Shown here in pieces: positions 41,631 through 52,003 of a stretch of 64,000 bases of DNA. A program made the translations under genes and the position numbers. How positions within the stretch are numbered: position 1 is the stretch's first letter; each line of letters starts with the position of its first letter. The notes beneath the pieces are model-generated. The model saw only the letters and a list, made by a program, of their open reading frames with translations. It ran no database searches and was not told the origin of the DNA. The stretch is from CAYQQQ01 sp964420125 (GTDB lineage Bacteria > Actinomycetota > Acidimicrobiia > Acidimicrobiales > Microtrichaceae). Where the stretch lies: positions 310,001 through 374,000 of the forward strand of contig CAYQQQ010000001.1 in assembly GCA_964420125.1 (NCBI GenBank), written 5' to 3'.

Positions 41631-42449
41631 GTGCCCGTCCCCATCCCAGAGGCGCTGCGAGACCAGCACGCCGCAGGCCACACCAAGGCCGCCGATGTCA
41701 CCGACCTCCCCCGCTACCTGTTCGCCGCCGCGCTGGCCGGAGCGTTCGTGGGGGTGGCGGTGGTGCTGCTGCTCACCGTGGGCGGGCCGCTGGTGGCGGC
41801 CGGCTCGCCCTTCGCCAAGCTGGTGATGGGTGCGGTGTTCGGCGTGGCGCTCACCCTCGTCGTGTTCGCCGGCGGCGAGCTGGTCACCGGCAACATGATG
41901 GTGATGACCCAGTCCGCGCTGGGGAGGGCCGTCGGCTGGCACCGGGCGATGGCGGTGTGCCTGGCCGCCCTGGTGGGCAACGCCCTGGGCTCGGTGGTGT
42001 TCGCCCTCGCTGTGCACGGTGGGGGCACGCTCTCCTCCGGTGCAGGCGCCGACCTCCTGGCCCAGACGGTGACGGCCAAGGACGCCCTGAGCGGACCGCA
42101 GCTGTTCTGGCGGGCGGTGCTGTGCAACGCCCTGGTGTGCCTCGGGCTGTGGATGGCGGCCCGCACCCGGTCCGACGCCGCCAAGCTCCTGGTGCTGTGG
42201 TGGGCGCTGTTGGCCTTCATCTCCTCGGGCTTCGAGCACTCGGTGGCCAACATGACCACCTTCTCCCTCGCTGCGCTGCAGGGCTCGGGGAGCTGGGCCA
42301 TGTTGGTCCGCAACCTGGCCTGGACGGTGCCCGGGAACCTGGTCGGCGGCGCGCTGGTGGTGGGTGCCGGCTACGCCTGGCTGGGGAAGCCCTCCCGGTC
42401 GGCGACGGAGCCGGTGGTGCTCGTGAGCTCGCCCGGACGACCCGGGTGA
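41631..42449 (+). CDS. Formate/nitrite transporter (FNT) family channel, NirC-like
   Basis: 272 residues, six membrane helices. Seen: GELVTGNMMVMTQSALG, the conserved FNT N-x-x-x-x loop, and SSGFEHSVANMTTF near helix 5 carrying the central His. Transports nitrite or formate. GTG 41631 with GGAGG at 41621. Placed after the reductase gene, it most likely imports nitrite for it or exports excess nitrite. Confidence 0.9.
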   Translation: MPVPIPEALRDQHAAGHTKAADVTDLPRYLFAAALAGAFVGVAVVLLLTVGGPLVAAGSPFAKLVMGAVFGVALTLVVFAGGELVTGNMMVMTQSALGRAVGWHRAMAVCLAALVGNALGSVVFALAVHGGGTLSSGAGADLLAQTVTAKDALSGPQLFWRAVLCNALVCLGLWMAARTRSDAAKLLVLWWALLAFISSGFEHSVANMTTFSLAALQGSGSWAMLVRNLAWTVPGNLVGGALVVGAGYAWLGKPSRSATEPVVLVSSPGRPG

Positions 42450-42453
42450 GGGC

Positions 42454-43155
42454 TCAGGCCCCTCGAGCCGCCTCGGCCTCGGTGGCACCGGGATCGGTCG
42501 GTGCAGACCCCGGTGCGGTCGGGGGCGATCCGGCCGTCGGCGCCAGGTCGGCGCAGGCCTCCATCGCTGCGGCGACGGCCGGGTCGCTGCTATCGAGGCC
42601 GAGGGGCGCGGCACCGCCATCCGAGGTCGCCGGGGGTTGGCCCCCCGCCTCCGGCGGGCCCTGCCCCGCGTCCCCGTTCGAGGGGACCTGGCCGGCATCG
42701 CCCTCCGGGGCCTGGGGCAGCTCCACGCCGTTGTCCCCGAGGCACTCGAGGTAGGCCTGCATCTCCTCACCCCGGGCTCCTCCGGGGGCACCCGGGCCAC
42801 CGAAGGGCGCGCCGCCCTCCGGCATCAGCTCCGCGCAGGCCTCCTGGGCGGACTGCATCGTGTCCGCATCCGGTGGTTCGGGTGCCTGCCCGGCACCCTC
42901 GGCAGGGTCTCCCGGGGCACCGCCGACGTCGACGCCGTGCTCGCTCAGGCAGTCGGCGTACGCCTGGGCCTCCTCCGATGTCGCGGTGCCACCAGATCCG
43001 GCGGAGCCCTCCTGGGCGGCAGCGTCGCTCTGACCACGGCCGCAGGCCGGGACGACGAGCGCCGCCGCGGCTGCCGGCACCGACAACCAGCGCCATCGTC
43101 GCCGTGACGGCGCGTGCCTCGGCGGGGTGTGAGGGGTGGAACGTGGTCGACGCAT
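42454..43155 (-). CDS. Secreted or lipoprotein with repeated Cys-pair domains
   Basis: 233 residues. Basic N-terminus, hydrophobic LSVPAAAAALVVPAC with Cys at about residue 36 as possible lipid anchor. Two similar repeats follow: AYADCLSEHGVDV ... EACAELMPEGG and AYLECLGDNGVEL ... EACADLAPTAG, each holding a Cys pair separated by 40 to 50 residues, with Pro/Gly/Gln linkers between. Similar proteins accompany MacAB-type exporters in actinobacteria and may be their partner or cargo. ATG 43155 with AGGAGAACCACC; 101 bases after the second adaptor gene. Confidence 0.75.
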   Translation of the reverse strand: MRRPRSTPHTPPRHAPSRRRWRWLSVPAAAAALVVPACGRGQSDAAAQEGSAGSGGTATSEEAQAYADCLSEHGVDVGGAPGDPAEGAGQAPEPPDADTMQSAQEACAELMPEGGAPFGGPGAPGGARGEEMQAYLECLGDNGVELPQAPEGDAGQVPSNGDAGQGPPEAGGQPPATSDGGAAPLGLDSSDPAVAAAMEACADLAPTAGSPPTAPGSAPTDPGATEAEAARGA

Positions 43156-43256
43156 GGTGGTTCTCCTGTGTCTGGGCAGCGAGCGGATCGACCGCTCGGT
43201 TCGTTGATCGGTGGCGGCACCTCGGCGGGCCCAGGGCGCCGGCGGCGGGGCGGGCG

Positions 43257-44990
43257 TCACCCGCCAGGCGGCGCACCGCCGAAGGTCGGAGGTCCTCCCA
43301 GGGACGATCCCGTCGCCGTCGCCGTCGCCGAGTCGGCCAGCGGCTCGTCGAGGTCGGCAAGGACCACGACGTCGCCGTCGTCGAGACCCGAGCGCACCTC
43401 GGTCCACTCGGGGCCGACCACGCCGAGCTCCACCACCGCCGCGTCGATCGAGGTTCCCTCGACCACCTCGACCACTGCTCGTCCGGCTTCCCGGTGCACT
43501 GCGGAGGTCGGCACCGCCAACACCCGCTCCGTGGCTGCGGTCGTGATCACCGCAGCCGCGGTGGCACCGCTGCGCAGCGTGGCGTCGGCGTCGTGGAGGC
43601 CGACGGTCACCCGGTACGAGGTCGAGGTCGAGGCCGAGGGAGCCGCGGCCACACCGACCACCTCGCCGGCGAGCACCGTCGAGGAGCCGTCGGGGACGAG
43701 GGCGACCTCCTGGCCGATCGCCACCTCGGCGACCTCCGAGAGCGGGACCAGCAGCGAAGCCTCGTATCCGCCCTCGCCCTGGATCGTGATCACCTGGGTG
43801 GCCGAGGAGGCGCTCACGTCATCACCGACGCGGATGGCGACGGCGACGACCTCACCGGCGACGGGAGAGGCGATCGTGGCCTGCGCGACCGCCTGCTCGG
43901 CGACGAGCAGGCTGAGGGCGGCCGCGTCGAGGGCCTTCTGGTAGGCCGCGAGGCGCGCCGCGCTGGGAGCGGAGCCGGTGGCTCCCTCGACGTCCGGCTC
44001 CGAGCTGCTCGGCGGCTCGGAGCCGGTCGCGCCGCTCCCCGCCGAACTGGAACCCGAGGACTCGGAGGCCGGCCCAGCCGTCGCTCGCTCCGCCAGCTCC
44101 GCGTCCAACGCCGTGGATGCCGACACCAGGACCTGCTCGGCCACGACGGCCTGCTGCTGGGCCGCACGGACCGCGGCGAGCGCCTCGGTGCAGGCAGCGG
44201 TGTCGAGCGAGGACATGGTCGCTTCGCCGACCCCCGACTCCTGGCCAGAAGGTTCCGACGACGCGGCCGAGGCCGAGGAGCTCACGCAGATCGCCTCCGC
44301 CGTGTCCAGCGCCGTGCCGGCGCCCACCAAGGCCGAGTCCACGTCGGCCTGGGCATCGATCACCGCCTGCTGCAACGCCGCCAGCTCCCCGTCGCCGGCA
44401 GGGTCGGCCACTGCGGTGGCAGACAGATCCACTGCCGTCGTCTGGAGCACCGCCGGCACCGCCGGCACCGCCACCGCGAGGGACGCGGCGGCGGACGTCG
44501 GCTCGATCCCCGGCGATGCGGACGTCCCCTCGTCGGCGACCTCGCCGGCGAGCGCCTCGGCAAGGGTCAGCTCCGCGTCGGCCAACGCCGCCTCTCGCTT
44601 GTGGAGCTCGCGCTCGAGCTCCACGGTGTCGAGGGCGGCCAGCTGCTGCCCGATCACCACCTGGTCGCCCTCGGTGACGTCGACCTGCGCGACGGTGCCG
44701 GCGACCGGGAACGAGACCGCTGCCTGCGAGACGGCCTCGATCGTCGCGACGGAGCGCAGCTGCGCTGCCACGTCGTGCACACCGGCGGTGGCCGTGCGGA
44801 GGCCGAGGTCCGCGTCGGCACCCACCTGCCCCGTCACCAACAGCCCCGCACCGAGGGCCAGCACCGCTGCCACTGCTGCGATCGCCGTGACGGTGCCACG
44901 CCGACGGCCCTGCGGCCTGGCGTCGAAGGGGTCCGGTGCGGCCCCGGTCGTCGGGGCAGCGGCGGCCTCCTGTCGGTGCTCGGTCCTCAT
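43257..44990 (-). CDS. MacA/HlyD-type periplasmic adaptor protein (second adaptor)
   Basis: 577 residues. One N-terminal transmembrane helix (TAIAAVAAVLALGAGLLV), lipoyl halves at about 90-135 (VAGTVAQVDVTEGDQVVIGQQLA) and 390-410 (SPVAGEVVAVAIRVGDDV), and between them a very long Ala/Glu/Ser-rich insert likely to form a coiled coil broken by Ser/Pro/Gly stretches. A beta-barrel and membrane-proximal domain follow. ATGA overlap with the permease gene. Ends in a Gly/Pro-rich tail. Confidence 0.85.
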   Translation of the reverse strand: MRTEHRQEAAAAPTTGAAPDPFDARPQGRRRGTVTAIAAVAAVLALGAGLLVTGQVGADADLGLRTATAGVHDVAAQLRSVATIEAVSQAAVSFPVAGTVAQVDVTEGDQVVIGQQLAALDTVELERELHKREAALADAELTLAEALAGEVADEGTSASPGIEPTSAAASLAVAVPAVPAVLQTTAVDLSATAVADPAGDGELAALQQAVIDAQADVDSALVGAGTALDTAEAICVSSSASAASSEPSGQESGVGEATMSSLDTAACTEALAAVRAAQQQAVVAEQVLVSASTALDAELAERATAGPASESSGSSSAGSGATGSEPPSSSEPDVEGATGSAPSAARLAAYQKALDAAALSLLVAEQAVAQATIASPVAGEVVAVAIRVGDDVSASSATQVITIQGEGGYEASLLVPLSEVAEVAIGQEVALVPDGSSTVLAGEVVGVAAAPSASTSTSYRVTVGLHDADATLRSGATAAAVITTAATERVLAVPTSAVHREAGRAVVEVVEGTSIDAAVVELGVVGPEWTEVRSGLDDGDVVVLADLDEPLADSATATATGSSLGGPPTFGGAPPGG

Positions 44991-46218
44991 CGCTCACCTC
45001 TCAGCGCATCGATCGGCGCCATGCGGGCCGCACGGGTGGCCGGGTAGACGCCGAAGGCCACGCCGATCGCCATCGCAACCCCCACGGCGCCGGCCGCGAC
45101 CCCGAAGGACAGCTCCACGCGGGCGTCGCGGAGCCACTCGAGCAGGCCCGCACCTGCCAGGCCCGCAGCGACGCCCAGCACCCCACCGGCGGCACCCAGG
45201 ATGCTCGCCTCGATGAGGAACTGGCGGCGGATCGCCGCCCGCCTCGCTCCGAGCGCCTTGCGGAGCCCGATCTCGCCCACCCGCTCCGAGACCGACACCA
45301 ACATGATGTTCATGACCCCGATGCCACCCACCAGCAACGAGATCACCGCGATCCCGCCGAGCATCACCGTCATCGTGTCGTCGACCGAGCTGGCGGCGGT
45401 GAGGATCGACTCCTGGGTGGCGACGGAGAAGTCGGCCTCGTCCCCGTCCGCGACGTCGTGCAGGTTCGACAGCAGGGCCTCGGTCTCCTGGTGCGCCGCC
45501 GACAGCGAGTCCGCGGAGGTGGCCTTCAAGTAGATGGTGCTCACCGCGTCGCGCTCGGTTCCACCGACCAGCTGCTCCGCGTAGGTCCGCTGGGGCACGA
45601 GGGCGAGGTCGTCGTTGGAGGCGTCCTCGGAGGAGGACAGCGCCTCGAGCACGCCGATCACCTGCAGCGTCGAGCCGTCGAGGGACACGTCCTCGCCGAC
45701 GGGGTCGACCCCGCCGAACAGCTCCTCTGCCGTGTCCGGCCCGAGCACCACGACCGCGGCTCCGGCTTCCTGGTCCTCCTCGGTGAGGAAGCGGCCGGAG
45801 CTCACGGCACGGGAGCGAACCGCGGCCCACGAAGGGGTGGTCCCGACCAGCGTGGTCGTCCAGTTCGAGGTCCCGGCGGTGAGGGAGGCCGAGCTCTGGG
45901 TGACCGGTGCCACCGCAGCCACGTCCGGAGCGACCACATCGGAGTCGAGGGCGTGCGCATCGTCGACGGTCAGCGTCGACGCGGTGCCGAAGCCGCCGCG
46001 CACCCCCGTGTCGTCGGTGGCACTGCCCGGGGCGACCACCAGGACGTTGGTGCCGAGCTCGTCGATCTGCTCCCGGACCTCGGCGCGGGCCCCCGCACCC
46101 AGCCCGACCGTGAGGACCACGGCCGTGATGCCGATGAGGATCCCCAGCATGGTGAGCGCGGAGCGCAGGCGGTGGGCCCGCACGGCCTCGGCGGCCGCCC
46201 TCAACGTGTCCTGCCACC

Positions 46219-46222
<4 letters not shown>
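44987..46222 (-). CDS. MacB/FtsX-type ABC exporter permease
   Basis: 411 residues. First helix with SALTMLGILIGITAVVLTVGLG after an amphipathic start, a large extracytoplasmic MacB_PCD domain (about 55-270), then three helices ending in the FtsX core ERVGEIGLRKALGARRAAIRRQFLIEA. Mechanotransmission-type exporters act on substrates outside the membrane. GTG 46222 overlaps the ATPase's stop. No Cys in the ectodomain. Confidence 0.92.
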
Positions 46223-47009
<787 letters not shown>

Positions 47010-47013
<4 letters not shown>

Positions 47014-48536
47014 CCGTCGTCCCCCTGAGCGCTCGTCCCGCCGGCCGAGGGCACTGCACCGGGGACCTGTCCGCCGGGGACCGGCATCTCGGCGCCGGGA
47101 CCGGAACCACCGCTGACGGACATCCCCGGAGGACCGAAGCCTCCGGCCTCGACGACCACCATCTCGCCGGCCTCGAGTCCCGAGCGCACCTCGGTCAGCC
47201 CGTCCGAGATCTCACCGACCTCGATCGAACGCTCCTCGGTCCGACCGTCGGTCGTCCCGTCCAGAGCCACGACGACGCTCGCCGCTCCCGCAACGCTCTG
47301 CACCGCCCGGGAGTCGACCTGGATCACGCCGGTGCGCTCCGAGACCAGGATCTCGGCGGTCGCCGTGGACCCTGGCCAGACGGTGGCGGCCTCGGCCTCG
47401 AACCACACGGTCACCGCGTAGGTCGCCACCCCCGAGCTGGCGTCGGCCACCCGACTCACCTCTGCGACGGTGCCGGCGGCCTCCACGTCGTCCTCCGACG
47501 AGGTGTCCAGGTCGGAGGACTGCTGGCTGTCCTCCTCGTCGTCGGTGGCCCGCCCGCCCTGGGACGGTGCGCCGGTGCCGCCGCCCATCCCCGGCGGGGC
47601 GAACCCTCCCGGGAACCCGCCGAGACCGCCGCTGGCGGTCGCGTCGGCGGAGTCCGTCGAGATGCTCAGCTGCACCGCCTGGCCGACCTCGACCTGGTCG
47701 ACCTCGGCGCTGCTCACCGAGATCTCCACCGAGTAGCGGCCGGCGCTCATGATCTCGACCTGCGCGGCGGTGCCGGACGACGACTGCTCCGATCCGGTCG
47801 TCGCGCCCGGTGACTGCTGCTGCGTGGTCTCCCCGAGGCTCGAGGCCGACGATCCGGAGCCCGTCGCCGAGCCGGTCATCGTCGTGCTCCCCGTGCCGGA
47901 CCCTCCGAGCTCTTCGCCCACGGTGAGGTCGACCGCGGTCACCACGCCGTCGATCGAGGCCACCAGCTGGGCCCCTTCGAGCGCCTCGGCGGCGGCGTCT
48001 CTCGCATCCCCGGCGGTCACCACCGCGGCCTCGTCGGCTGCCAGCTGCTCGTCGGTCGCCTCGTCGTCCTCGTCGTCGGCCAAGCGGGCCTCGGCGTCCG
48101 CCAGGTCCGACTCCGCCTCTGCCAGGCCCGACTCGAGCTCCGCGGAGTCGAGGGTGGCCACCACCTGGCCCGCGCTCACCGTGTCGCCCACCGCGACGTT
48201 CACCGACGTGACCGTGCCGGAGGACTCGAAGCTCAACGAGTCCGTGGCCGCCGCCGACACCGTGCCCTCCGCCGACACCCGCTCGGCGACAGTGCCTGCG
48301 ACCACCTCCACCACCTGCGACACCGTCGTCGGCACCGTGGACTGGGTGGCGGAGTCCTCTCGGACGAGGAACCACCAGGCTGCCGCCGCAGCGACCGCGA
48401 TGCCCAGGCCGAGCAGGGCGATCCATCGCCGGCGAGCTCGACCGAGCCGCCGGCGGGGAGCGGGAGAGCCCGGATCGGGACGCGGTTGCACCTCTGGCAC
48501 CTCGACCGCGGGGGATGACGACAGACCCAACACCAT
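47010..48536 (-). CDS. MacA/HlyD-type adaptor protein (first adaptor)
   Basis: 508 residues: basic N-terminal region with one membrane helix (WIALLGLGIAVAAAAAWWFLV), lipoyl half at about 90-125 (SSGTVTSVNVAVGDTVSAGQVVA), acidic coiled-coil hairpin (AEAESDLADAEARLADDEDDEATDEQL), second lipoyl half, then a long Ser/Gly/Gln-rich linker (about 225-330) and the beta-barrel. ATG 48536 lacks a clear Shine-Dalgarno; a GTG at 48608 is an alternative. First gene of the exporter operon, 131 bases after the TetR gene. Confidence 0.83.
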
Positions 48537-48667
48537 GACGGCATGGTGGAGCACCCAGCTCCGAGCTCCGTGGGAGAACCCTTGGAGTTGTCTGCGGACG
48601 CCCGACACAGATCAGCTCGTCTCCCTGCAGCACGCTCGCCCAGGGATGGCCACAGGGTGCAGGGCCG

Positions 48668-49351
48668 TCAGTCCGGAAGCAACCCTGCGGCGATGCCTGC
48701 CAGGACGAGGTCCAGGCCGGCGTCGAACATCCGATCCGGGTCGAGCGACGCGAGCTGGGGCGCGAGCCGCCGCGCCACCGGGAACCGGTCGGCTCCCGAC
48801 CCCTCCACCGCCTGGAGGAACCTCGTCATGCGGAGCGCTCCGCCGGGGTCGCCGATCGACATGCGCCACTGGTCCTCGAGATCGCAGCGGCAGAGCACCC
48901 AGGTCGTGAGCGTCGCGTACGCCGCCGCCGCACCGGCATCGTCGAGTCCGGCCTCGAGCAGGACCGTCAGCGCGGACTCGGCGATGACCAGGGCACTGGG
49001 CCCCGCGGGAGGGTTGACCAGCAACCATCGCGCCGTACCTGGATACTCGGACAGCGCCCTGCGCACCTCACGGGCCCAGTGGCGCAATCGACCATCCCAC
49101 CCCTCGCCGCCTCCGGAGAGGTCCAGCGACGCGCCGATGGCCTCCACGACCAACCGGAGCAGCTCCTCGCGGTCCGCCACGTGGTGGTAGGCGGCCATCG
49201 GACTCGTGGAGGTGCGGGTCGCCAGCTCCCGCATCGAGATCCCCTCCAAGCCTCGTTCCTTCGCCAGCTCCAGCGCGGCCTCGACGAGGCGCTGGCGGGT
49301 GAGGCGGCGGCGGTGTCGGACCCGTGGCGACGGTGCCGGTGGCTCGGTCAC
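48668..49351 (-). CDS. TetR-family regulator between two exporter operons
   Basis: 227 residues. N-terminal TetR HTH (RLVEAALELAKERGLEGISMRELATRTSTSPMAAYHHVADREELL), C-terminal ligand-binding domain of the TetR_C type seen in tetracyclin-like repressors of actinobacterial exporters. GTG start set by TAGGGT 7 nt upstream. Divergent from drrABC-like genes and upstream of the MacAB-like operon, so it could control both; the operator candidate at 49392 lies between. Confidence 0.9.
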   Translation of the reverse strand: MTEPPAPSPRVRHRRRLTRQRLVEAALELAKERGLEGISMRELATRTSTSPMAAYHHVADREELLRLVVEAIGASLDLSGGGEGWDGRLRHWAREVRRALSEYPGTARWLLVNPPAGPSALVIAESALTVLLEAGLDDAGAAAAYATLTTWVLCRCDLEDQWRMSIGDPGGALRMTRFLQAVEGSGADRFPVARRLAPQLASLDPDRMFDAGLDLVLAGIAAGLLPD

Positions 49352-49358
49352 CCTCGCA

Positions 49359-49364
49359 ACCCTA
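49359..49364 (-). promoter_or_regulatory. -10 box, leaderless start of the TetR gene
   Basis: TAGGGT on the minus strand, 7 nt before GTG 49351. Confidence 0.5.
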
Positions 49365-49391
49365 GCGATTGACTTCCCGACCTCTACAGCG

Positions 49392-49414
49392 TAAGAAAGT
49401 GTTAGGTATTCTTA
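49392..49414. promoter_or_regulatory. Likely TetR operator at the DrrABC-like promoter
   Basis: TAAGAA (49392-49397) and TTCTTA (49409-49414) form an inverted repeat with 11 bases between, in the only strongly AT-rich patch nearby. The region also holds possible -10 boxes (TATTCT 49407-49412), 16 bases before ATG 49430. Confidence 0.55.
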
Positions 49415-49429
49415 TCATCTGGAGAACGC

Positions 49430-50404
49430 ATGGCTGGAGCAGGAGTCCTCATGGACGGCATCGTCAAGCGCTTCGGCGAGACCGAGGCGCTGGCGGGTCT
49501 CAGCTTCGCCGCGGAACCGGGCACGGTCCTCGGCGTGCTGGGACCCAACGGAGCCGGGAAGACGACGGCTGTGCGGATCCTGGCGACGCTGATCGAACCC
49601 GACGACGGTCGTGCCTACGTCGCCGGCAACGACGTCTCGCAACGGCCGCAGGAGGTCCGAAGAGCCCTCGGGTTGACAGGTCAGTTCGCCGCTGTCGACG
49701 ACGTGCTCACCGGGCGCGAGAACCTGGTGCTCTTCGCCCGTCTGCGCGGGCTCCGGCGGGCCGAGGCCGCGGAGCGAGCCGAGGAGCTCCTCACCGCCCT
49801 CGACCTCTCCGACGCGGCCGACCTCCGTGTCGGCACCTACTCGGGGGGGATGCGCCGCCGACTCGATCTCGCGTCGAGCCTGGTGGTGGTGCCGGAGGTC
49901 CTCGTGCTGGACGAACCCACGACGGGACTCGATCCCCGCAGCCGGATCGCTCTCTGGGACCAGGTCAGGGCGCTGCGGGGACACGGCGTCACCGTGTTGC
50001 TCACCACGCAGTACCTCGAGGAAGCCGACCTGTTGGCCGACCACATCGTGGTGATCGACCACGGCGTCGTCGTCGCACACGGCTCGCCAGCCGCGCTGAA
50101 GGCACGCGTCGGTGGCGTGGCAGTCGAGGTGGTGCTCGCCGATCCTGGCCAACTCGAGACCACCGCCTCGATCCTCGCCCGCACAGGCCTCCAACCCAGC
50201 CTCCACCGGGAACGCGGCGCCGTCACCGCTTCCGTCGCAGGGAGTGCCAGGAGCAGCTGGGAGCTGCTCGCCGGCCTCGGCCGACAGCTCACCGCCGCGG
50301 AGGTCGAGGTGGAGGACCTCGCCCTACGTCGTCCGACGCTCGACGAGGTCTTCCTCGCGCTCACCGGTGAGCCGGGGCCCGATCACCACGGGGCAGCCCG
50401 GTGA
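49430..50404 (+). CDS. ABC-2 exporter ATPase, DrrA-like
   Basis: 324 residues: nucleotide-binding domain with GPNGAGKTT, GLTGQFAAVDDVLTG (Q-loop region typical of DrrA), YSGGMRRRLDLA and VLVLDEPTTGLDPRSR, then the C-terminal DrrA domain of about 90 residues ending TLDEVFLALTG. Such ATPases power small-molecule efflux such as daunorubicin. GGAGAACGC precedes the ATG. Confidence 0.93.
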   Translation: MAGAGVLMDGIVKRFGETEALAGLSFAAEPGTVLGVLGPNGAGKTTAVRILATLIEPDDGRAYVAGNDVSQRPQEVRRALGLTGQFAAVDDVLTGRENLVLFARLRGLRRAEAAERAEELLTALDLSDAADLRVGTYSGGMRRRLDLASSLVVVPEVLVLDEPTTGLDPRSRIALWDQVRALRGHGVTVLLTTQYLEEADLLADHIVVIDHGVVVAHGSPAALKARVGGVAVEVVLADPGQLETTASILARTGLQPSLHRERGAVTASVAGSARSSWELLAGLGRQLTAAEVEVEDLALRRPTLDEVFLALTGEPGPDHHGAAR

Positions 50405-51195
50405 GCATCGACGCCCTCGGATCCGTCGGCCGAGCACCGCGCACCGCGTGGCGCGACGGGCGGTTGCTCGCTGGACGCAACCTGCTGCGACTGGGCCGCA
50501 ACCCCGCCTCGATGGCCAGCATGTTCGTGATGCCCCTGATCTTCCTCGGTGGGTTCTTCGCGGTGCTCGGCCGCTCGATGGAGGACCTCGGCATCGACTA
50601 CGCGCAGCACCTCCCACCGATCATCGTCGTGCAGTCGATGTTCTTCACCGCGATCTCGTCCGCGTTCTTCCTCGCCGAGGATCGATCCGGCGGCCTGCTC
50701 GAACGGTTTCGCTCGCTGCCGATGGACCGCTGGTCGGTGATGACGGGGCGCCTTGGCGCCGACATCCTGCGAGCGGCCGCCTCCATGGCGGTCGTCCTCT
50801 CCGGTGCAGTGGTGCTCGGCTTCCGCTTCCGAGCCGGCCTCGCAGGTGCCGTCGGCTTCGCAACGATCGCCCTCCTGTTCGCGCTCGTGGCTGTGGCGGG
50901 CTGCTCTCTGGTCGGGCTCACCGCTCGAGATGCCGAAGCAGCCACCTCAACGCTGATGCTGCCGTACCTGCCCCTGCTGATGCTCTCGACCGGCTTCGTC
51001 CCGCTCGAAGGGTTTCCCGGCTGGATCCAGCCCTTCGTCGAGTGGCAACCAGTGAGCCTCACCGTCGAGGCGCTGCGCGCCCTCAGCTCGGGCGGCCCGA
51101 CCACAGAGGTGGTGTGGAAGGCGCTGGTCGCGCTCGTGGTGCTCGGCATGCTCCTCGGCACGCTGTCGACTCGTGCCTTCCGGAGCGCAGGATGA
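50401..51195 (+). CDS. ABC-2 exporter permease 1, DrrB-like
   Basis: 264 residues, six membrane helices, with the ABC-2 LSTGFVPLEGFPGWIQPFVEWQPVSLTVEALRAL segment split over helix ends before the last membrane span. GTG start overlaps the ATPase stop as GTGA. Confidence 0.9.
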   Translation: MSIDALGSVGRAPRTAWRDGRLLAGRNLLRLGRNPASMASMFVMPLIFLGGFFAVLGRSMEDLGIDYAQHLPPIIVVQSMFFTAISSAFFLAEDRSGGLLERFRSLPMDRWSVMTGRLGADILRAAASMAVVLSGAVVLGFRFRAGLAGAVGFATIALLFALVAVAGCSLVGLTARDAEAATSTLMLPYLPLLMLSTGFVPLEGFPGWIQPFVEWQPVSLTVEALRALSSGGPTTEVVWKALVALVVLGMLLGTLSTRAFRSAG

Positions 51196-51983
51196 CCACG
51201 GGCGCCGCATCACTGCGACGGAGGCCGTCCGACCTCCCTCTCCAGCACGCACTCCTGACCGCAGGCCGTGACCTGCGCCGCCTCCGACGCTCCCCGGCGA
51301 CCGTCGTGCAGTCCGTGGTGTTCCCCACGCTGCTGCTGGTCGTGCTGCTGATTGCGTTCGGCCGTGTGATCGGCGGGACGGTCGAGGCCTACTCCCAGCG
51401 GCTCGTCCCCCAGCTCGTGGTGGCCGGCGGCGCGTTCGGCGCAGCGGGCATCGGGATGGCGACCGTCGCAGACCGGATGGGGGGGATGCTCGACCGCTTC
51501 CGGGCCCTGCCGATCTCGCGCTCGGCGCCGTTGAGCGGTGCCGTGGTTGCGGACATGGTCCGAGCAGCGACGGCGGCCGTGCTGCTGAGCGCCGTCGGCC
51601 ACCTCCCCGGGTTCCGCTTCGCGCAGGGAGTCCTGGCCACGATCGCCTTCTTCGCGCTGGCGACGGCGTTCAGCTCGATCTGGGCGTGGCTGGCCATCCT
51701 GGTGGGACTGGGTGCCGGCTCCCCCGAGGCGGTCTCCTCCACCATGAACGGCCCGATCCTGATGCTGTTCTTCCTGTCCACCGGCTTCGTGCCCGTCGAC
51801 GGCTACCCCGCTGCGCTGCAACCGGTCGTGCGCGCCAACCCGCTCTCCTGCGCGGTCAACGCCCTGATGGGGCTCTCCTCGGGAGGACCCGTCCTGGTGC
51901 CCGCGATCCAGACGCTCGCCTGGGTCGCGGTGCTCACAGCGATCTTCGGATCCTTCGCCGTCCGACGCTACCGACGAGGCTGA
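51192..51983 (+). CDS. ABC-2 exporter permease 2, DrrC-like
   Basis: 263 residues with the same layout and the same C-terminal motif (FLSTGFVPVDGYPAALQPVVRANPLS) as the preceding permease, so the exporter is a heterodimer of related permeases. ATGA overlap with permease 1. Substrate unknown. Confidence 0.9.
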   Translation: MTTGAASLRRRPSDLPLQHALLTAGRDLRRLRRSPATVVQSVVFPTLLLVVLLIAFGRVIGGTVEAYSQRLVPQLVVAGGAFGAAGIGMATVADRMGGMLDRFRALPISRSAPLSGAVVADMVRAATAAVLLSAVGHLPGFRFAQGVLATIAFFALATAFSSIWAWLAILVGLGAGSPEAVSSTMNGPILMLFFLSTGFVPVDGYPAALQPVVRANPLSCAVNALMGLSSGGPVLVPAIQTLAWVAVLTAIFGSFAVRRYRRG

Positions 51984-52003
51984 GAGCTCCCGGGGACACC
52001 TGC

